Shown here one piece after another: positions 35,693 to 44,500 of a DNA stretch of 64,000 nt. The notes beneath the pieces were generated by a model. The model did no database searches. It saw only the letters and a list, made by a program, of their open reading frames with translations, and was not told where the DNA came from. Numbering within the stretch: the stretch's first letter is position 1; the number at the start of each line of letters is the position of its first letter. Source of the DNA: Sedimentitalea todarodis (GTDB taxonomy: Bacteria > Pseudomonadota > Alphaproteobacteria > Rhodobacterales > Rhodobacteraceae); the NCBI RefSeq assembly GCF_032595355.1, contig NZ_JASMWN010000013.1, forward strand, positions 62,001-126,000. Reading direction: 5' to 3'. The translations under genes and the position numbers were made by a program.

Positions 35693-36535
35693 TTGGCATC
35701 ATCATACAAAGACCTCAAGGCGATGGATCGAAACTCGATCCGGGCCGCCATTCGGGGCGGCGCATACCGCTCGCATACGGCGGGGCTCGCGCCAAAAGTC
35801 CTGCAGTCGAATCTGGCGATCCTGCCCGAGCGATATGCCCTGGACTTCATGCGCTTTTGTCAGCGCAACCCCAAGCCCTGCCCCCTGTCGGGCGTGTCGG
35901 ATACAGGCAATCCGATGATGTTTACACTGGGCCATGACATCGACATCAGAACCGACGTGCCAGCCTATAACATCTACCGCAATGGCAAACTCTCAGACAC
36001 GGTGAGTGACATCGCTGATATCTGGCAGGACGATCTTGTCGCGTTCGCTCTGGGTTGTTCCTTCACCTTTGAACACGCCTTGATGCATTCCGGTGTCGAG
36101 CTTTGGCATATCGAAAACAATACGACGGTGCCGATGTTCCGCTCGAACATCGAAACTGTGCCGTCCGGCCCGTTTCATGGAAAAATGGTGGTCAGCATGC
36201 GTGCTGTTCCTGCCAATCAGCTTGAACTTGTCTCCGGTATCTCGCGCAGGTTCCCTCATGCCCATGGTGGTCCCGTTCATACTGGCGATCCGGCGCAGAT
36301 CGGAATCAAGGACATTGCCAGTCCGGAATGGGGCGATCCGGCCCCGGTGCCAGATGGTCATGTGACAGTGTTTTGGGCCTGCGGTGTCACGCCACAAGTT
36401 GCGATTGAACAAGCCGGCCTGCCGATCTGCATCACCCACAAACCCGGTCACATGCTGATCACCGATGTGCCCGAAGATGCCGAAAACCCGATCATTCAGA
36501 ATTCGCGACCTCAAACAACAGGATTTGACCAATGA
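35693..36535 (+). CDS. DUF1445 family protein, D-glutamate cyclase/putative hydro-lyase-like
   Basis: Protein of 280 residues. I chose the TTG at 35693 with GAGGGG upstream because family members begin about 15 residues before the RAAIRGGAYRSHTAGLAP motif. Further marks are LPERYALDFMRFCQRNPKPC, GVSDTGNP, FALGCSFTFEHAL and VFWACGVTPQVAI, all DUF1445 hallmarks. Mammalian DGLUCY, which contains this domain, turns D-glutamate into 5-oxo-D-proline. The neighbouring fused 5-oxoprolinase makes that chemistry plausible here. The TGA overlaps the TRAP binding-protein start. Confidence 0.85.
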   Translation: MASSYKDLKAMDRNSIRAAIRGGAYRSHTAGLAPKVLQSNLAILPERYALDFMRFCQRNPKPCPLSGVSDTGNPMMFTLGHDIDIRTDVPAYNIYRNGKLSDTVSDIADIWQDDLVAFALGCSFTFEHALMHSGVELWHIENNTTVPMFRSNIETVPSGPFHGKMVVSMRAVPANQLELVSGISRRFPHAHGGPVHTGDPAQIGIKDIASPEWGDPAPVPDGHVTVFWACGVTPQVAIEQAGLPICITHKPGHMLITDVPEDAENPIIQNSRPQTTGFDQ

Positions 36536-37575
36536 ACAATGTGAAAGTGACAATCGGTGCTGCGTGCCTTGCCCTGATGGCCAGCAGTGCACTTGCCGAA
36601 GACCCGGTGAGCATTCGTGCCGTAGGAACCTGGGGCAATCTGACGAACTACATCAAGCACGAGGGCCCCTTCTGGAACGAACGCATCGCGGCTGCCACGG
36701 ATGGCAAGATCGTTGGCGACATCAAACCCCAGACCGAGTTGGGTTTGAAGGGTTTCGAGATCATGCGCATGGTCCAGAACGGTGTATTCGATTTCGCCTT
36801 CGGTCTGCCGGGATATGTGGCGGCCGAGGACGCGATCTTCGAGGGGGCAGATCTTGCGTCGCTCACGCAGGACATCGAAACACAGCGCAAAGTTGCTGAT
36901 GCCTTCTTTCCGACACTCGAGAAGTCCTTTGCCGAGATTTACAACGCCAAGTTGCTGATGCTCTATCCGTTTCCAAGCCAGACACTTTGGTGCAACGCCG
37001 AGATCAACAGCATTGCGGACCTCAGCGGCAAGAAGATCCGTGTATATACCACGTCACTCGGCGATTTCGTTGAGGGCGTCGGCGGAACGTCGGTGACCGT
37101 GTCTTTCGCAGAAGTGATTCCGGCGCTGGAAAAGGGCGTCGTCGACTGCGCGATAACAGGTACCATGTCGGCCTACACCGCAAATTGGCAGCAGGTTGCA
37201 ACCCACGCCTACACGCTCAGGGTTGGCTGGGGCTTGGCCTTTGGTGCGATGAACATGGACAAGTGGAACAGCCTGACAGACGATCAAAAGGCCCTGCTTT
37301 CGACTGAGATCGCTGCCCTCAACGAGGAAATGTGGGCCGAAACCGCAACCGAGGATGAAGTCGCAATCGCCTGCATTACCGGCGGGGCCTGCGACATTGG
37401 CGAACCTGGAGACATGGTGCTGGTTGAGCCTTCGTCCGAGGATCTGGCGGTGCGTGACCAAATTGCGAACGACGTGATCCTGGCCCGCTGGGCCGAGCGT
37501 TGCGGCGCGGAATGCACGGCCACCTGGAACGAAACGATCGGCCCGGTCCTGGGGCTGACCGCAGTGGCCAAATAG
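36532..37575 (+). CDS. TRAP transporter solute-binding protein, second system
   Basis: Exported protein of 347 residues with a signal peptide (VTIGAACLALMASSALAED). DctP features: ISIRAVGTWGNLTNYIKH-like start of the mature part, AKLLMLYPFPSQTLWCN, and IADLSGKKIRVYTTSLGDF with the carboxylate-binding Arg. Four to six cysteines (for example GGACD and CGAEC) are more than usual for the family. It overlaps the DUF1445 gene by four bases and is followed by a strong hairpin. A cyclic amide or acidic amino acid ligand is inferred from the operon. Confidence 0.88.
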   Translation: MNNVKVTIGAACLALMASSALAEDPVSIRAVGTWGNLTNYIKHEGPFWNERIAAATDGKIVGDIKPQTELGLKGFEIMRMVQNGVFDFAFGLPGYVAAEDAIFEGADLASLTQDIETQRKVADAFFPTLEKSFAEIYNAKLLMLYPFPSQTLWCNAEINSIADLSGKKIRVYTTSLGDFVEGVGGTSVTVSFAEVIPALEKGVVDCAITGTMSAYTANWQQVATHAYTLRVGWGLAFGAMNMDKWNSLTDDQKALLSTEIAALNEEMWAETATEDEVAIACITGGACDIGEPGDMVLVEPSSEDLAVRDQIANDVILARWAERCGAECTATWNETIGPVLGLTAVAK

Positions 37576-37595
37576 TCTGTACCAAGCACCAGACC

Positions 37596-37622
37596 ACGCG
37601 GCCGGGGCGCTCCCGGCCGCGT
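37596..37622 (+). terminator. Strong hairpin between second TRAP binding protein and DctQ genes
   Basis: ACGCGGCCGGG (37596-37606) pairs perfectly with CCCGGCCGCGT (37612-37622) around a five-base loop. It lies 20 bases past the stop. There is no T-run beyond AATTT, so attenuation or mRNA protection is more likely than complete termination. Confidence 0.65.
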
Positions 37623-37658
37623 CAGAATTTCTCGATCTCGTCCGGAAAGGCCTGACAC

Positions 37659-38222
37659 ATGTTTGACAGAACGCTGAATGCCGCAGAGACCGTGTCGCGC
37701 GTGTTTGTTTGGGTCGGCGGCAGCCTTATCCTCGGGTCCGCGATCCTCGTTACGATCGAAGTCTTCTTGCGAAAGTTCCTGAATGTATCGTTAGGCGGCG
37801 CTGACGAAATATCTGGCTATGCCTTCGGGGTCGCAACGTCTCTGGGTTTTGCCTATGCGCTGTTTGAGCGCGCGCATATTCGCGTTGACGCGGTCTATAC
37901 GTTCTTTCCCAAAACCATGCAGCGGGTTGCCGACCTCGTTGGACTGGTGCTGCTCGTCGGGTTTGGCGCGGTGGTGGCCTATATGGCCTGGAGCCTGGTG
38001 GGGGACACGCTAAAAAACGGATCGCGATCAATCACGCCGATGCGCACGCCTTTGGCTATTCCACAAATCCCCTGGCTCATTGGGTGGCTGTTCTTCGTCG
38101 CCACCGGAGTCCTGATGTTCATTGCGGCACTCGCCAACCTGTTCACGGGACGTGGCGAAAGGGCCGACCAGTTGATCGGCATGAAGACTCTTTCTGAACA
38201 AATCGAAGATGAGACAGTCTGA
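37659..38222 (+). CDS. TRAP transporter small permease, second system
   Basis: Membrane protein of 187 residues with four hydrophobic segments. VTIEVFLRKFLNVSLGGADE and ISGYAFGVATSLGFAYALFE are the DctQ motifs, and LVGLVLLVGFGAVVAYMAW is a clear helix. It overlaps the DctM gene at its last base (TGATG). Confidence 0.9.
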   Translation: MFDRTLNAAETVSRVFVWVGGSLILGSAILVTIEVFLRKFLNVSLGGADEISGYAFGVATSLGFAYALFERAHIRVDAVYTFFPKTMQRVADLVGLVLLVGFGAVVAYMAWSLVGDTLKNGSRSITPMRTPLAIPQIPWLIGWLFFVATGVLMFIAALANLFTGRGERADQLIGMKTLSEQIEDETV

Positions 38223-39505
38223 TGCTGACTAAAACACTTGTCATTCTGCTTGCGCTGATTGCAATCGCCGTACCGATTTCCGCTGCCCTCGGGTGGCTGG
38301 GACTGATCCTGCAATGGGATGCCGGCATCCCGCTATGGCGCGCACTTGGTGACACCGCATGGCAGAACGGAACCGACTTTCTGCTTGTGGCAATCCCGAT
38401 GTTCATCATGCTGGGTGAAATCCTGCTGCGGGCAGGTATCACCGAACGGATGTATGAGGGTATCGTCAAATGGCTTGGCTGGTTGCCGGGCGGATTGATG
38501 CACTCGAATATCGGATCATCGGCCCTGTTTGCCGCGACATCCGGCTCGTCCGTGGCAACCGCCGCGACGATTGGCACTGTGGCTGTGCCGCAGATCGAGA
38601 AACGGGGCTACAATGAGCCGCTGTTTCTGGGAACAATCGCCGCCGGTGGGACACTGGGCATTCTGATCCCTCCATCGATCAACATGATCCTTTACGGGCT
38701 CTTGACCGATACATCGGTGCCCGAGCTTTATCTTGCGGGCTTTGTTCCCGGGTTCATGCTGGCTGCGTTGTTCATGTTGACCGTGGTTGTCCTTTGCCTG
38801 ATCAAGCCGAAGTGGGGCGGTGAAGCATTGCGCGCAACCTGGGCCGAGCGGATCAGCGCCCTGCCAGCGCTCATTCCTCCGATCGGAATATTTGTCGTGG
38901 TCGTGGGGTCCATCTATGCCGGATGGGCGACACCGACCGAAGCTGCGGCCCTAGGAGTCGTCGCGGCGCTTGTCTTGGCGGCTTTCAACAAGAAACTGAC
39001 GATAGACATGTTGCGCGCCGCGATCGAGGGGACAATGCGCACCACCTCGATGATCATGCTGATCATTCTGGCTGCGGTCTTTCTGAACTTCGTTCTCTCG
39101 GTGATTGGTGTCACCACGGCATTGGCGGCCTCTGTCGAGGGGCTGGGTCTCAGCCCGTTTCAAACGATGCTGGTGTTGATCGCAGTGCTCGTCGTGTTGG
39201 GCTGTTTCATGGAAACGCTTTCGATGTTGCTGACGACGGCACCGCTCGTCACGCCAATTGTCATTGCGCTCGGCTATGATCCGGTCTGGTTCGGGATATT
39301 GCTGATGGTGCTGCTCGAGACTGCGTTGATAACACCTCCGATCGGGATCAACCTGTATGTTGTCCAGGGCATTCGTGAACGTGGCTCGATTGGTGATGTC
39401 ATGAAGGGCTCCGCTCCATTCGTCGTGACGATGTTTGCGATGGTGGCATTGTTGCTGGCCTTCCCGAGCCTCGCGCTCTGGCTGCCGAGCCTGTTCTACC
39501 ACTAG
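38222..39505 (+). CDS. TRAP transporter large permease, second system
   Basis: Membrane protein of 427 residues. GSSALFAATSGSSVATAATI, GGTLGILIPPSINMILYGLL and LLETALITPPIGINLYVVQG are typical of DctM. About 12 membrane segments are visible. It lies 74 bases ahead of the oxoprolinase gene on the same strand and completes the transporter. Confidence 0.92.
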   Translation: MLTKTLVILLALIAIAVPISAALGWLGLILQWDAGIPLWRALGDTAWQNGTDFLLVAIPMFIMLGEILLRAGITERMYEGIVKWLGWLPGGLMHSNIGSSALFAATSGSSVATAATIGTVAVPQIEKRGYNEPLFLGTIAAGGTLGILIPPSINMILYGLLTDTSVPELYLAGFVPGFMLAALFMLTVVVLCLIKPKWGGEALRATWAERISALPALIPPIGIFVVVVGSIYAGWATPTEAAALGVVAALVLAAFNKKLTIDMLRAAIEGTMRTTSMIMLIILAAVFLNFVLSVIGVTTALAASVEGLGLSPFQTMLVLIAVLVVLGCFMETLSMLLTTAPLVTPIVIALGYDPVWFGILLMVLLETALITPPIGINLYVVQGIRERGSIGDVMKGSAPFVVTMFAMVALLLAFPSLALWLPSLFYH

Positions 39506-39579
39506 ACGCCGCCAGTCCGGCAATCTGATCTGAAGATAGACGCGGGGACAATGTGTCCGCAAAACAGGAGAGATGAATC

Positions 39580-42500
39580 ATGTGGCAGTTCTGGGTCGAT
39601 CGTGGCGGCACATTTACAGACATCGTTGCGCGCAAGCCCGACGGAGATCTGATCTCGCACAAGCTCTTGTCTGAAAATCCCGAGCGATACCCCGATGCGG
39701 CGGTTCACGGAATCCGCGACATGCTGAAGCTTGACGGCAGCGATCCAATTCCGACCGGGACGATCGAGGCCGTGAAGATGGGCACAACGGTTGCGACCAA
39801 CGCACTCTTGGAACGCAAGGGCGAGCGGACCTTGCTCTTGATCAACAAGGGTATGCGGGATCTGCTGCGGATTGGATATCAGAACCGGCCGCGCCTCTTT
39901 GATCTGCAGATTGTATTGCCGGAACTGCTGTATGATGAGGTGATCGAGGTTGATGAGCGTCTTGCGGCGGATGGCGAGGTCATCACGCCGCTGAATGTCG
40001 ACGAGGTCCGCGCGGCCCTCGCCGATGCCTATGGCAAGGGATACCGCTCGGTCGCCGTGGCGCTGATGCATGCCTACCGGTTTCAGGAGCATGAAAAACA
40101 GATCGGCGATCTGGCGCGGGCGGCCGGGTTCACACAGGTGTCGCTCAGCCATGCGGTCAGCCCGTTGATCAAACTGGTATCGCGCGGCGACACCGCCGTG
40201 GTTGACGCCTATCTGTCGCCCATCCTGCGCCGCTATGTCGGACAGGTCAGCGATGCGCTAGGGGCGAGCCGGGGGGGCTGCGGATCGCTGATGTTCATGC
40301 AGTCCAATGGCGGGCTCACCGATGCGTCGCTGTTTCAGGGCAAAGATGCCATCCTGTCGGGGCCGGCAGGGGGTGTCGTGGGTATGGTGCGCAGTGCCGA
40401 GGCCGCCGGATTTGACAAGCTCATCGGCTTTGACATGGGCGGCACCTCGACTGATGTCTGCCACTACGCGGGTGAGTATGAGCGATCCTTCGAGACCGAA
40501 GTCGCAGGTGTCAGGATGCGGGCCCCGATGATGAGCATCCATACGGTCGCCGCAGGGGGCGGCTCGATCCTGACCTATGCCAACGGGCGGATGCAGGTCG
40601 GCCCGGAAAGTGCGGGCGCCAACCCCGGCCCGGCCTCCTACCGGCGCGGCGGATCATTGGCGGTGACGGATTGCAACGTGGTGCTTGGTAAGATTCAGCC
40701 GGATCAGTTTCCCCATGTGTTCGGGCCGGATGGTACGGATCCGCTGGATGCCGCCGCCGCGCGCACCAAGTTCGAAGAGATGTCAAGGTTGATCGCCGAA
40801 GAAACCGGCGAAGCGGCTCGCAGCCCCGAAGATCTGGCCGAGGGATTCTTGCGGATCGCTGTCGAGAATATGGCCAACGCCATCAAAAAAATCAGCGTGC
40901 AACGCGGGTATGACGTGACCAAATACACGATGAACTGCTTTGGCGGGGCCGGCGGACAACATGCGTGCCAGGTTGCAGATGTCTTGGGGATGGAGGCGAT
41001 CTTTATCCATCCGTTCGCCGGAGTCCTTTCGGCCTTTGGCATGGGATTGGCGGATGTGCGCGCGATCCGCGAGCATCAGTTCGCATTGACCATCGACGAG
41101 GTTTCCGAGGCGAAAGGCGTCCTTGACCGCTTGGATGCAGAGGCAAGATCCGAAGTGTCCGGGCAGGGTATCCCGGACGGCGCGATCAGCCTTGTGCGAA
41201 CCGCCCATATTCGTCCGCGGGGATCGCATCAGGCCCTCGGCGTGCCTTTCGGCTCCGCCGAAGACATGCGGTCGGGCTTTGAAGCGGCGCATCAGCAGCG
41301 CTTTGGGTTTGTGCCGGAACGCGGAGAGTTGATCATCGATCTCTTGACGTCAGAGGCCATCGGGGCAACCGGCGAAGCCGTGACATTGCCGGAAGTCGCC
41401 TCTCGGGATGCCGAAAAATACGCTTCGGCAAGCATGTATTGCCTGGGTGACTGGCGTGATGTTCCCATGGTGGACCGGACCAGGATGGCGACGGGTCAAA
41501 CCGTCACCGGGCCTGCAATCATCGTCGAACCGACCGGCACCAATGTCGTCGAGGATGGCTGGCAGGCCGAGAGCATCGCCGGCGGCAACCTGCTGTTGCG
41601 CCGGATCACGCCTCTGCGGCGCCAGGAGGCCATCGGCACCAAGGTGGACCCCGTGATGCTGGAGGTCTTTAACAACCTGTTCATGTCCATCGCCGAACAG
41701 ATGGGCGCGACACTGGCGAATACCGCCTATTCCGTGAACATCAAGGAGCGATATGACTTCTCTTGCGCGATCTTTGATGCAAGCGGTGACCTGATCGCCA
41801 ACGCACCGCATGTGCCGGTCCACCTCGGCTCGATGAGCGGTAGCGTCCGCACTGTGCTTGCGCAAAACAAGGGCAAGATCCGCCCCGGCGACGTGTTCAT
41901 GATGAACAACCCCTACAATGGCGGAACCCATTTGCCAGACGTGACCGTGATCACGCCGGTCTTTGATGCGGCTGGAACCCGGATCATCTTTGTCGCCGCC
42001 TCGCGTGGGCACCATGCGGACATTGGCGGCAAGACGCCGGGATCAGCCCCGCCAGACAGCCGTCATATCGACGAAGAAGGTGTACTGATCGACAACTTCC
42101 TTCTGGTCAAACAGGGCAAGCTGCAAGAGGCAGAGACACGCGCTCTGCTGGCCTCGGGCAAATACCCCTGCCGTAACATCGACCAGAATATGGCCGACCT
42201 TGCGGCGCAGGTCGCCGCCAACGCAACCGGGGCCAGCGAATTGAACGGCATCGTGCGCCAATTCGGCCTTGAGGTGGTCCATGCCTATATGGGGCACGTG
42301 CAGGACAATGCGGAAGAGAGCGTGCGTAGGGTACTGGATGTCCTCAAAGACTGCTCGTTTGAATACCCGATGGACAGCGGCGCACATATCAATGTGAAGA
42401 TCACGGTGGACAAGAGCACGCGCCAGGCCATCATCGACTTTGCGGGAACCTCGCCTCAGGATCCGCTCAACTACAACGCCCCGCTATCAATCTGTCGCGC

Positions 42501-43170
42501 GGTGGTTCTCTATGTCTTCCGGACCCTTGTCGGGGCGGATATCCCCATGAACGAAGGTTGCATGAAACCCCTGGAGCTCAGGGTTCCGGAGGGGTCGATG
42601 ATCAACCCGGACTACCCCGCAGCGGTCATTTCAGGCAACACCGAAGTCAGCCAGTCGATCGCCGACACGATGTATGGCGCACTGGGTGTCATAGCCGGCT
42701 CGCAAGGTACAATGAACAATTTCGTCTATGGCAACGACCGACATCAGAACTATGAAACCATCTGCGGAGGCACAGGAGCGGGACAGGGGTTTGACGGAGC
42801 CAGTGCCGTTCACAGCCACATGACCAACACCCGGATGACCGACCCCGAAGTGCTTGAAACGCGTTTTCCGGTCAGGGTGGATGAGTTCTCGATCCGTCGC
42901 GGATCCGGTGGCGGCGGAGCCTTCAAAGGCGGCGACGGGATCACCCGCAGGTTGCGATTCCTCGAACCGATGACGGCAACGGTGTTATCGTCCCACCGAA
43001 AGACCGTTCCTGCCGGAGCGGCTGGCGGGCAACCGGGGCTCACCGGTCTGAACTTCGTCGAACGGGCAAACGGTGAAACATCTCCGTTGGCAGGCAACGA
43101 CGAAGTAGAAATGGCAGTCGGAGACGTCTTTGTCATGAACACTCCGGGCGGCGGCGGATATGGGGTCTGA
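39580..43170 (+). CDS. Fused 5-oxoprolinase / hydantoinase A-B protein
   Basis: Single protein of 1196 residues; AGGAGAG precedes the ATG. The first 690 residues are the HyuA part: WVDRGGTFTDIVARKPDG, MGTTVATNALLERKGERTLL, IGFDMGGTSTDVCHYAG and GAGGQHACQVADVLGM. The rest is HyuB: PVMLEVFNNLFMSIAEQMGA, PHVPVHLGSMSGSV, FMMNNPYNGGTHLPDV, ending NTPGGGGYGV. The order and fusion match ATP-dependent 5-oxoprolinase, which opens 5-oxo-L-proline to glutamate. An N-methylhydantoinase or other cyclic amidase is the alternative. With DUF1445 and the TRAP system it suggests uptake and opening of pyroglutamate-like compounds. Confidence 0.9.
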   Translation: MWQFWVDRGGTFTDIVARKPDGDLISHKLLSENPERYPDAAVHGIRDMLKLDGSDPIPTGTIEAVKMGTTVATNALLERKGERTLLLINKGMRDLLRIGYQNRPRLFDLQIVLPELLYDEVIEVDERLAADGEVITPLNVDEVRAALADAYGKGYRSVAVALMHAYRFQEHEKQIGDLARAAGFTQVSLSHAVSPLIKLVSRGDTAVVDAYLSPILRRYVGQVSDALGASRGGCGSLMFMQSNGGLTDASLFQGKDAILSGPAGGVVGMVRSAEAAGFDKLIGFDMGGTSTDVCHYAGEYERSFETEVAGVRMRAPMMSIHTVAAGGGSILTYANGRMQVGPESAGANPGPASYRRGGSLAVTDCNVVLGKIQPDQFPHVFGPDGTDPLDAAAARTKFEEMSRLIAEETGEAARSPEDLAEGFLRIAVENMANAIKKISVQRGYDVTKYTMNCFGGAGGQHACQVADVLGMEAIFIHPFAGVLSAFGMGLADVRAIREHQFALTIDEVSEAKGVLDRLDAEARSEVSGQGIPDGAISLVRTAHIRPRGSHQALGVPFGSAEDMRSGFEAAHQQRFGFVPERGELIIDLLTSEAIGATGEAVTLPEVASRDAEKYASASMYCLGDWRDVPMVDRTRMATGQTVTGPAIIVEPTGTNVVEDGWQAESIAGGNLLLRRITPLRRQEAIGTKVDPVMLEVFNNLFMSIAEQMGATLANTAYSVNIKERYDFSCAIFDASGDLIANAPHVPVHLGSMSGSVRTVLAQNKGKIRPGDVFMMNNPYNGGTHLPDVTVITPVFDAAGTRIIFVAASRGHHADIGGKTPGSAPPDSRHIDEEGVLIDNFLLVKQGKLQEAETRALLASGKYPCRNIDQNMADLAAQVAANATGASELNGIVRQFGLEVVHAYMGHVQDNAEESVRRVLDVLKDCSFEYPMDSGAHINVKITVDKSTRQAIIDFAGTSPQDPLNYNAPLSICRAVVLYVFRTLVGADIPMNEGCMKPLELRVPEGSMINPDYPAAVISGNTEVSQSIADTMYGALGVIAGSQGTMNNFVYGNDRHQNYETICGGTGAGQGFDGASAVHSHMTNTRMTDPEVLETRFPVRVDEFSIRRGSGGGGAFKGGDGITRRLRFLEPMTATVLSSHRKTVPAGAAGGQPGLTGLNFVERANGETSPLAGNDEVEMAVGDVFVMNTPGGGGYGV

Positions 43171-43224
43171 ATTTCTTGCATTCGCACTGGGTGGTGTCGC
43201 AAAGTTCCGGATTTCGGTTGCGTC

Positions 43225-44005
43225 GCTTGGCGCGTCGAGCCAGACCGCACACTTTCCCGAGACTATCCGGCAGGAGATCGAACGCTTGGTGGACATGGGC
43301 CAGGCGCTCAGGGAGAGCCCGGACAGTCAGATATCCCTGACGGATCCGGATGCCTGCTCCATGGCCACCAGCGCCAAGGGCAGCGGTTTTGTTGGCTACA
43401 ACGCCCAGTCCGCGGTGGACACCGAGACCCATCTGATTGTCACACATGACGTGATCAATGCCGGGCACGAGCGTGAACAACTGTCGCCGATGGCCAAGGC
43501 GGCGAAGGCCGCTCTCGGACGTGACGAAATGTGCGCGGTGGCAGACAAGGGCTATTTCAGCGGCCGGGAAATTCCAGCCCGTCACGAGGATGGCATCACG
43601 ACAATCCTCCCCGGCCCGAGACATTCGGAAACCGCAAGAAAGGCAGGTCCGCAAAAGCCGACTTTGCCTATGACGCAGATGCGGATGTTTACCGATGTCC
43701 GGCAGGCGAGACGCTGAAGTACCGCTACACGACGGAGAAAAGCGGGCTGGTTGTGCGGCGATACTGGACCACCGCCTGTCTGAGTTGCCCCGTCAAATCG
43801 CGTTGCACAACCGGCAGGGAGCGTCGCATCTCCCCCTCTCGGCAGATTGCTTTGCAATCGCCTGCCGGGCAATGGGTGGGAACACGAGCATCCGGTCGAC
43901 GAGATGCGTGACCGCTTGTGTCGCGACCCGGCCATGATGGGCCTTCGCCGCTCAACCGTCGAGCACCCGTTCGGCACAATCAAAGCCTGGACCCGTTGAT
44001 GGGGT
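43225..44005 (+). pseudogene. C-terminal remnant of an IS1182-type transposase, frameshifted
   Basis: Frame 1 reads RQEIERLVDMGQALRESPDS, ISLTDPDACSMATSAKGSGF, VGYNAQSAVDTETHLIVTHD and ADKGYFSGREI. This is the IS1182 DDE region without its N-terminal half. Near 43640 the reading moves to another frame (KADFAYDADADVYRCPAGE, then YWTTACLSCPVKSRCTTG). Near 43830 it is lost again, and MMGLRRSTVEHPFGTIKAW appears near 43935. The frame changes and the missing start make it inactive. It begins about 55 bases past the intact oxoprolinase stop. Confidence 0.85.
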
Positions 44006-44010
44006 GGGGC

Positions 44011-44500
44011 CCCCATCTGCGCTCAGGATCGGAATCAGAAGGGGATGTAGGTTGAACGTTCACATTTTTTTGTCAAACGCAGCCCTAGGCTCAGCCGGAT
44101 AATTATCAATTTTTCGCAAGTTGTTAACCGACTCTAGGCGGTGTTGCCCTGCAGCGCTCAACTCGTGGGCTTCAAAATTCGTATTGATGGGGTCGGGGGT
44201 TCGGGTCCCTTCAGCGGCACAACCAAATCACATGTGTGCACGCTTCAGTCCGGTTCTCGCCAGGTTGATGGCCCCGGTCGGCATCCATTTGACCAAAGTC
44301 AAGAATTCAAACCCAAGAAGGCGATAGCAGTATGCTTAATACGGAGTCTGCGGTGACGTCTCTTCGGGTCGCCATCTTGGGCGTTTTCGCCCTCCGCCAT
44401 AGTCTGAGCGGTTCCGTCGGTTGTGCGGGGCGGGCTGCTGACGACGTCTATAGGTCCGTCGGCTTGCAGGCCCCGTCGCGCGAAATAGGAAACCAATGAC
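44011..44500. other. Intergenic border between accessory DNA and the denitrification region
   Basis: About 490 bases with no supported gene. It contains the tRNA-like remnant at 44190-44220. Short plus-strand frames there give the GVRVPSAA wording that commonly results from translating a tRNA T-arm. The remainder should hold the apbE promoter. Confidence 0.55.
44190..44220 (+). other. tRNA 3'-end-like remnant, possible attachment site
   Basis: GGGGTCGGGGGTTCGGGTCC followed by CTTCAGCGGCA resembles a T-arm (TTCGGGT loop with G-rich and C-rich arms) plus the 3' side of an acceptor stem. The matching GCCGCTG 5' side is not found 60-80 bases upstream, so it is not an intact tRNA. Such 3' ends are left behind when islands integrate into tRNA genes. 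Confidence 0.45.

Noticed and set aside
44121..44327. Short frame ending in GVRVPSAAQ
   Set aside because: This wording arises from translating a tRNA T-arm and is a known false gene pattern.
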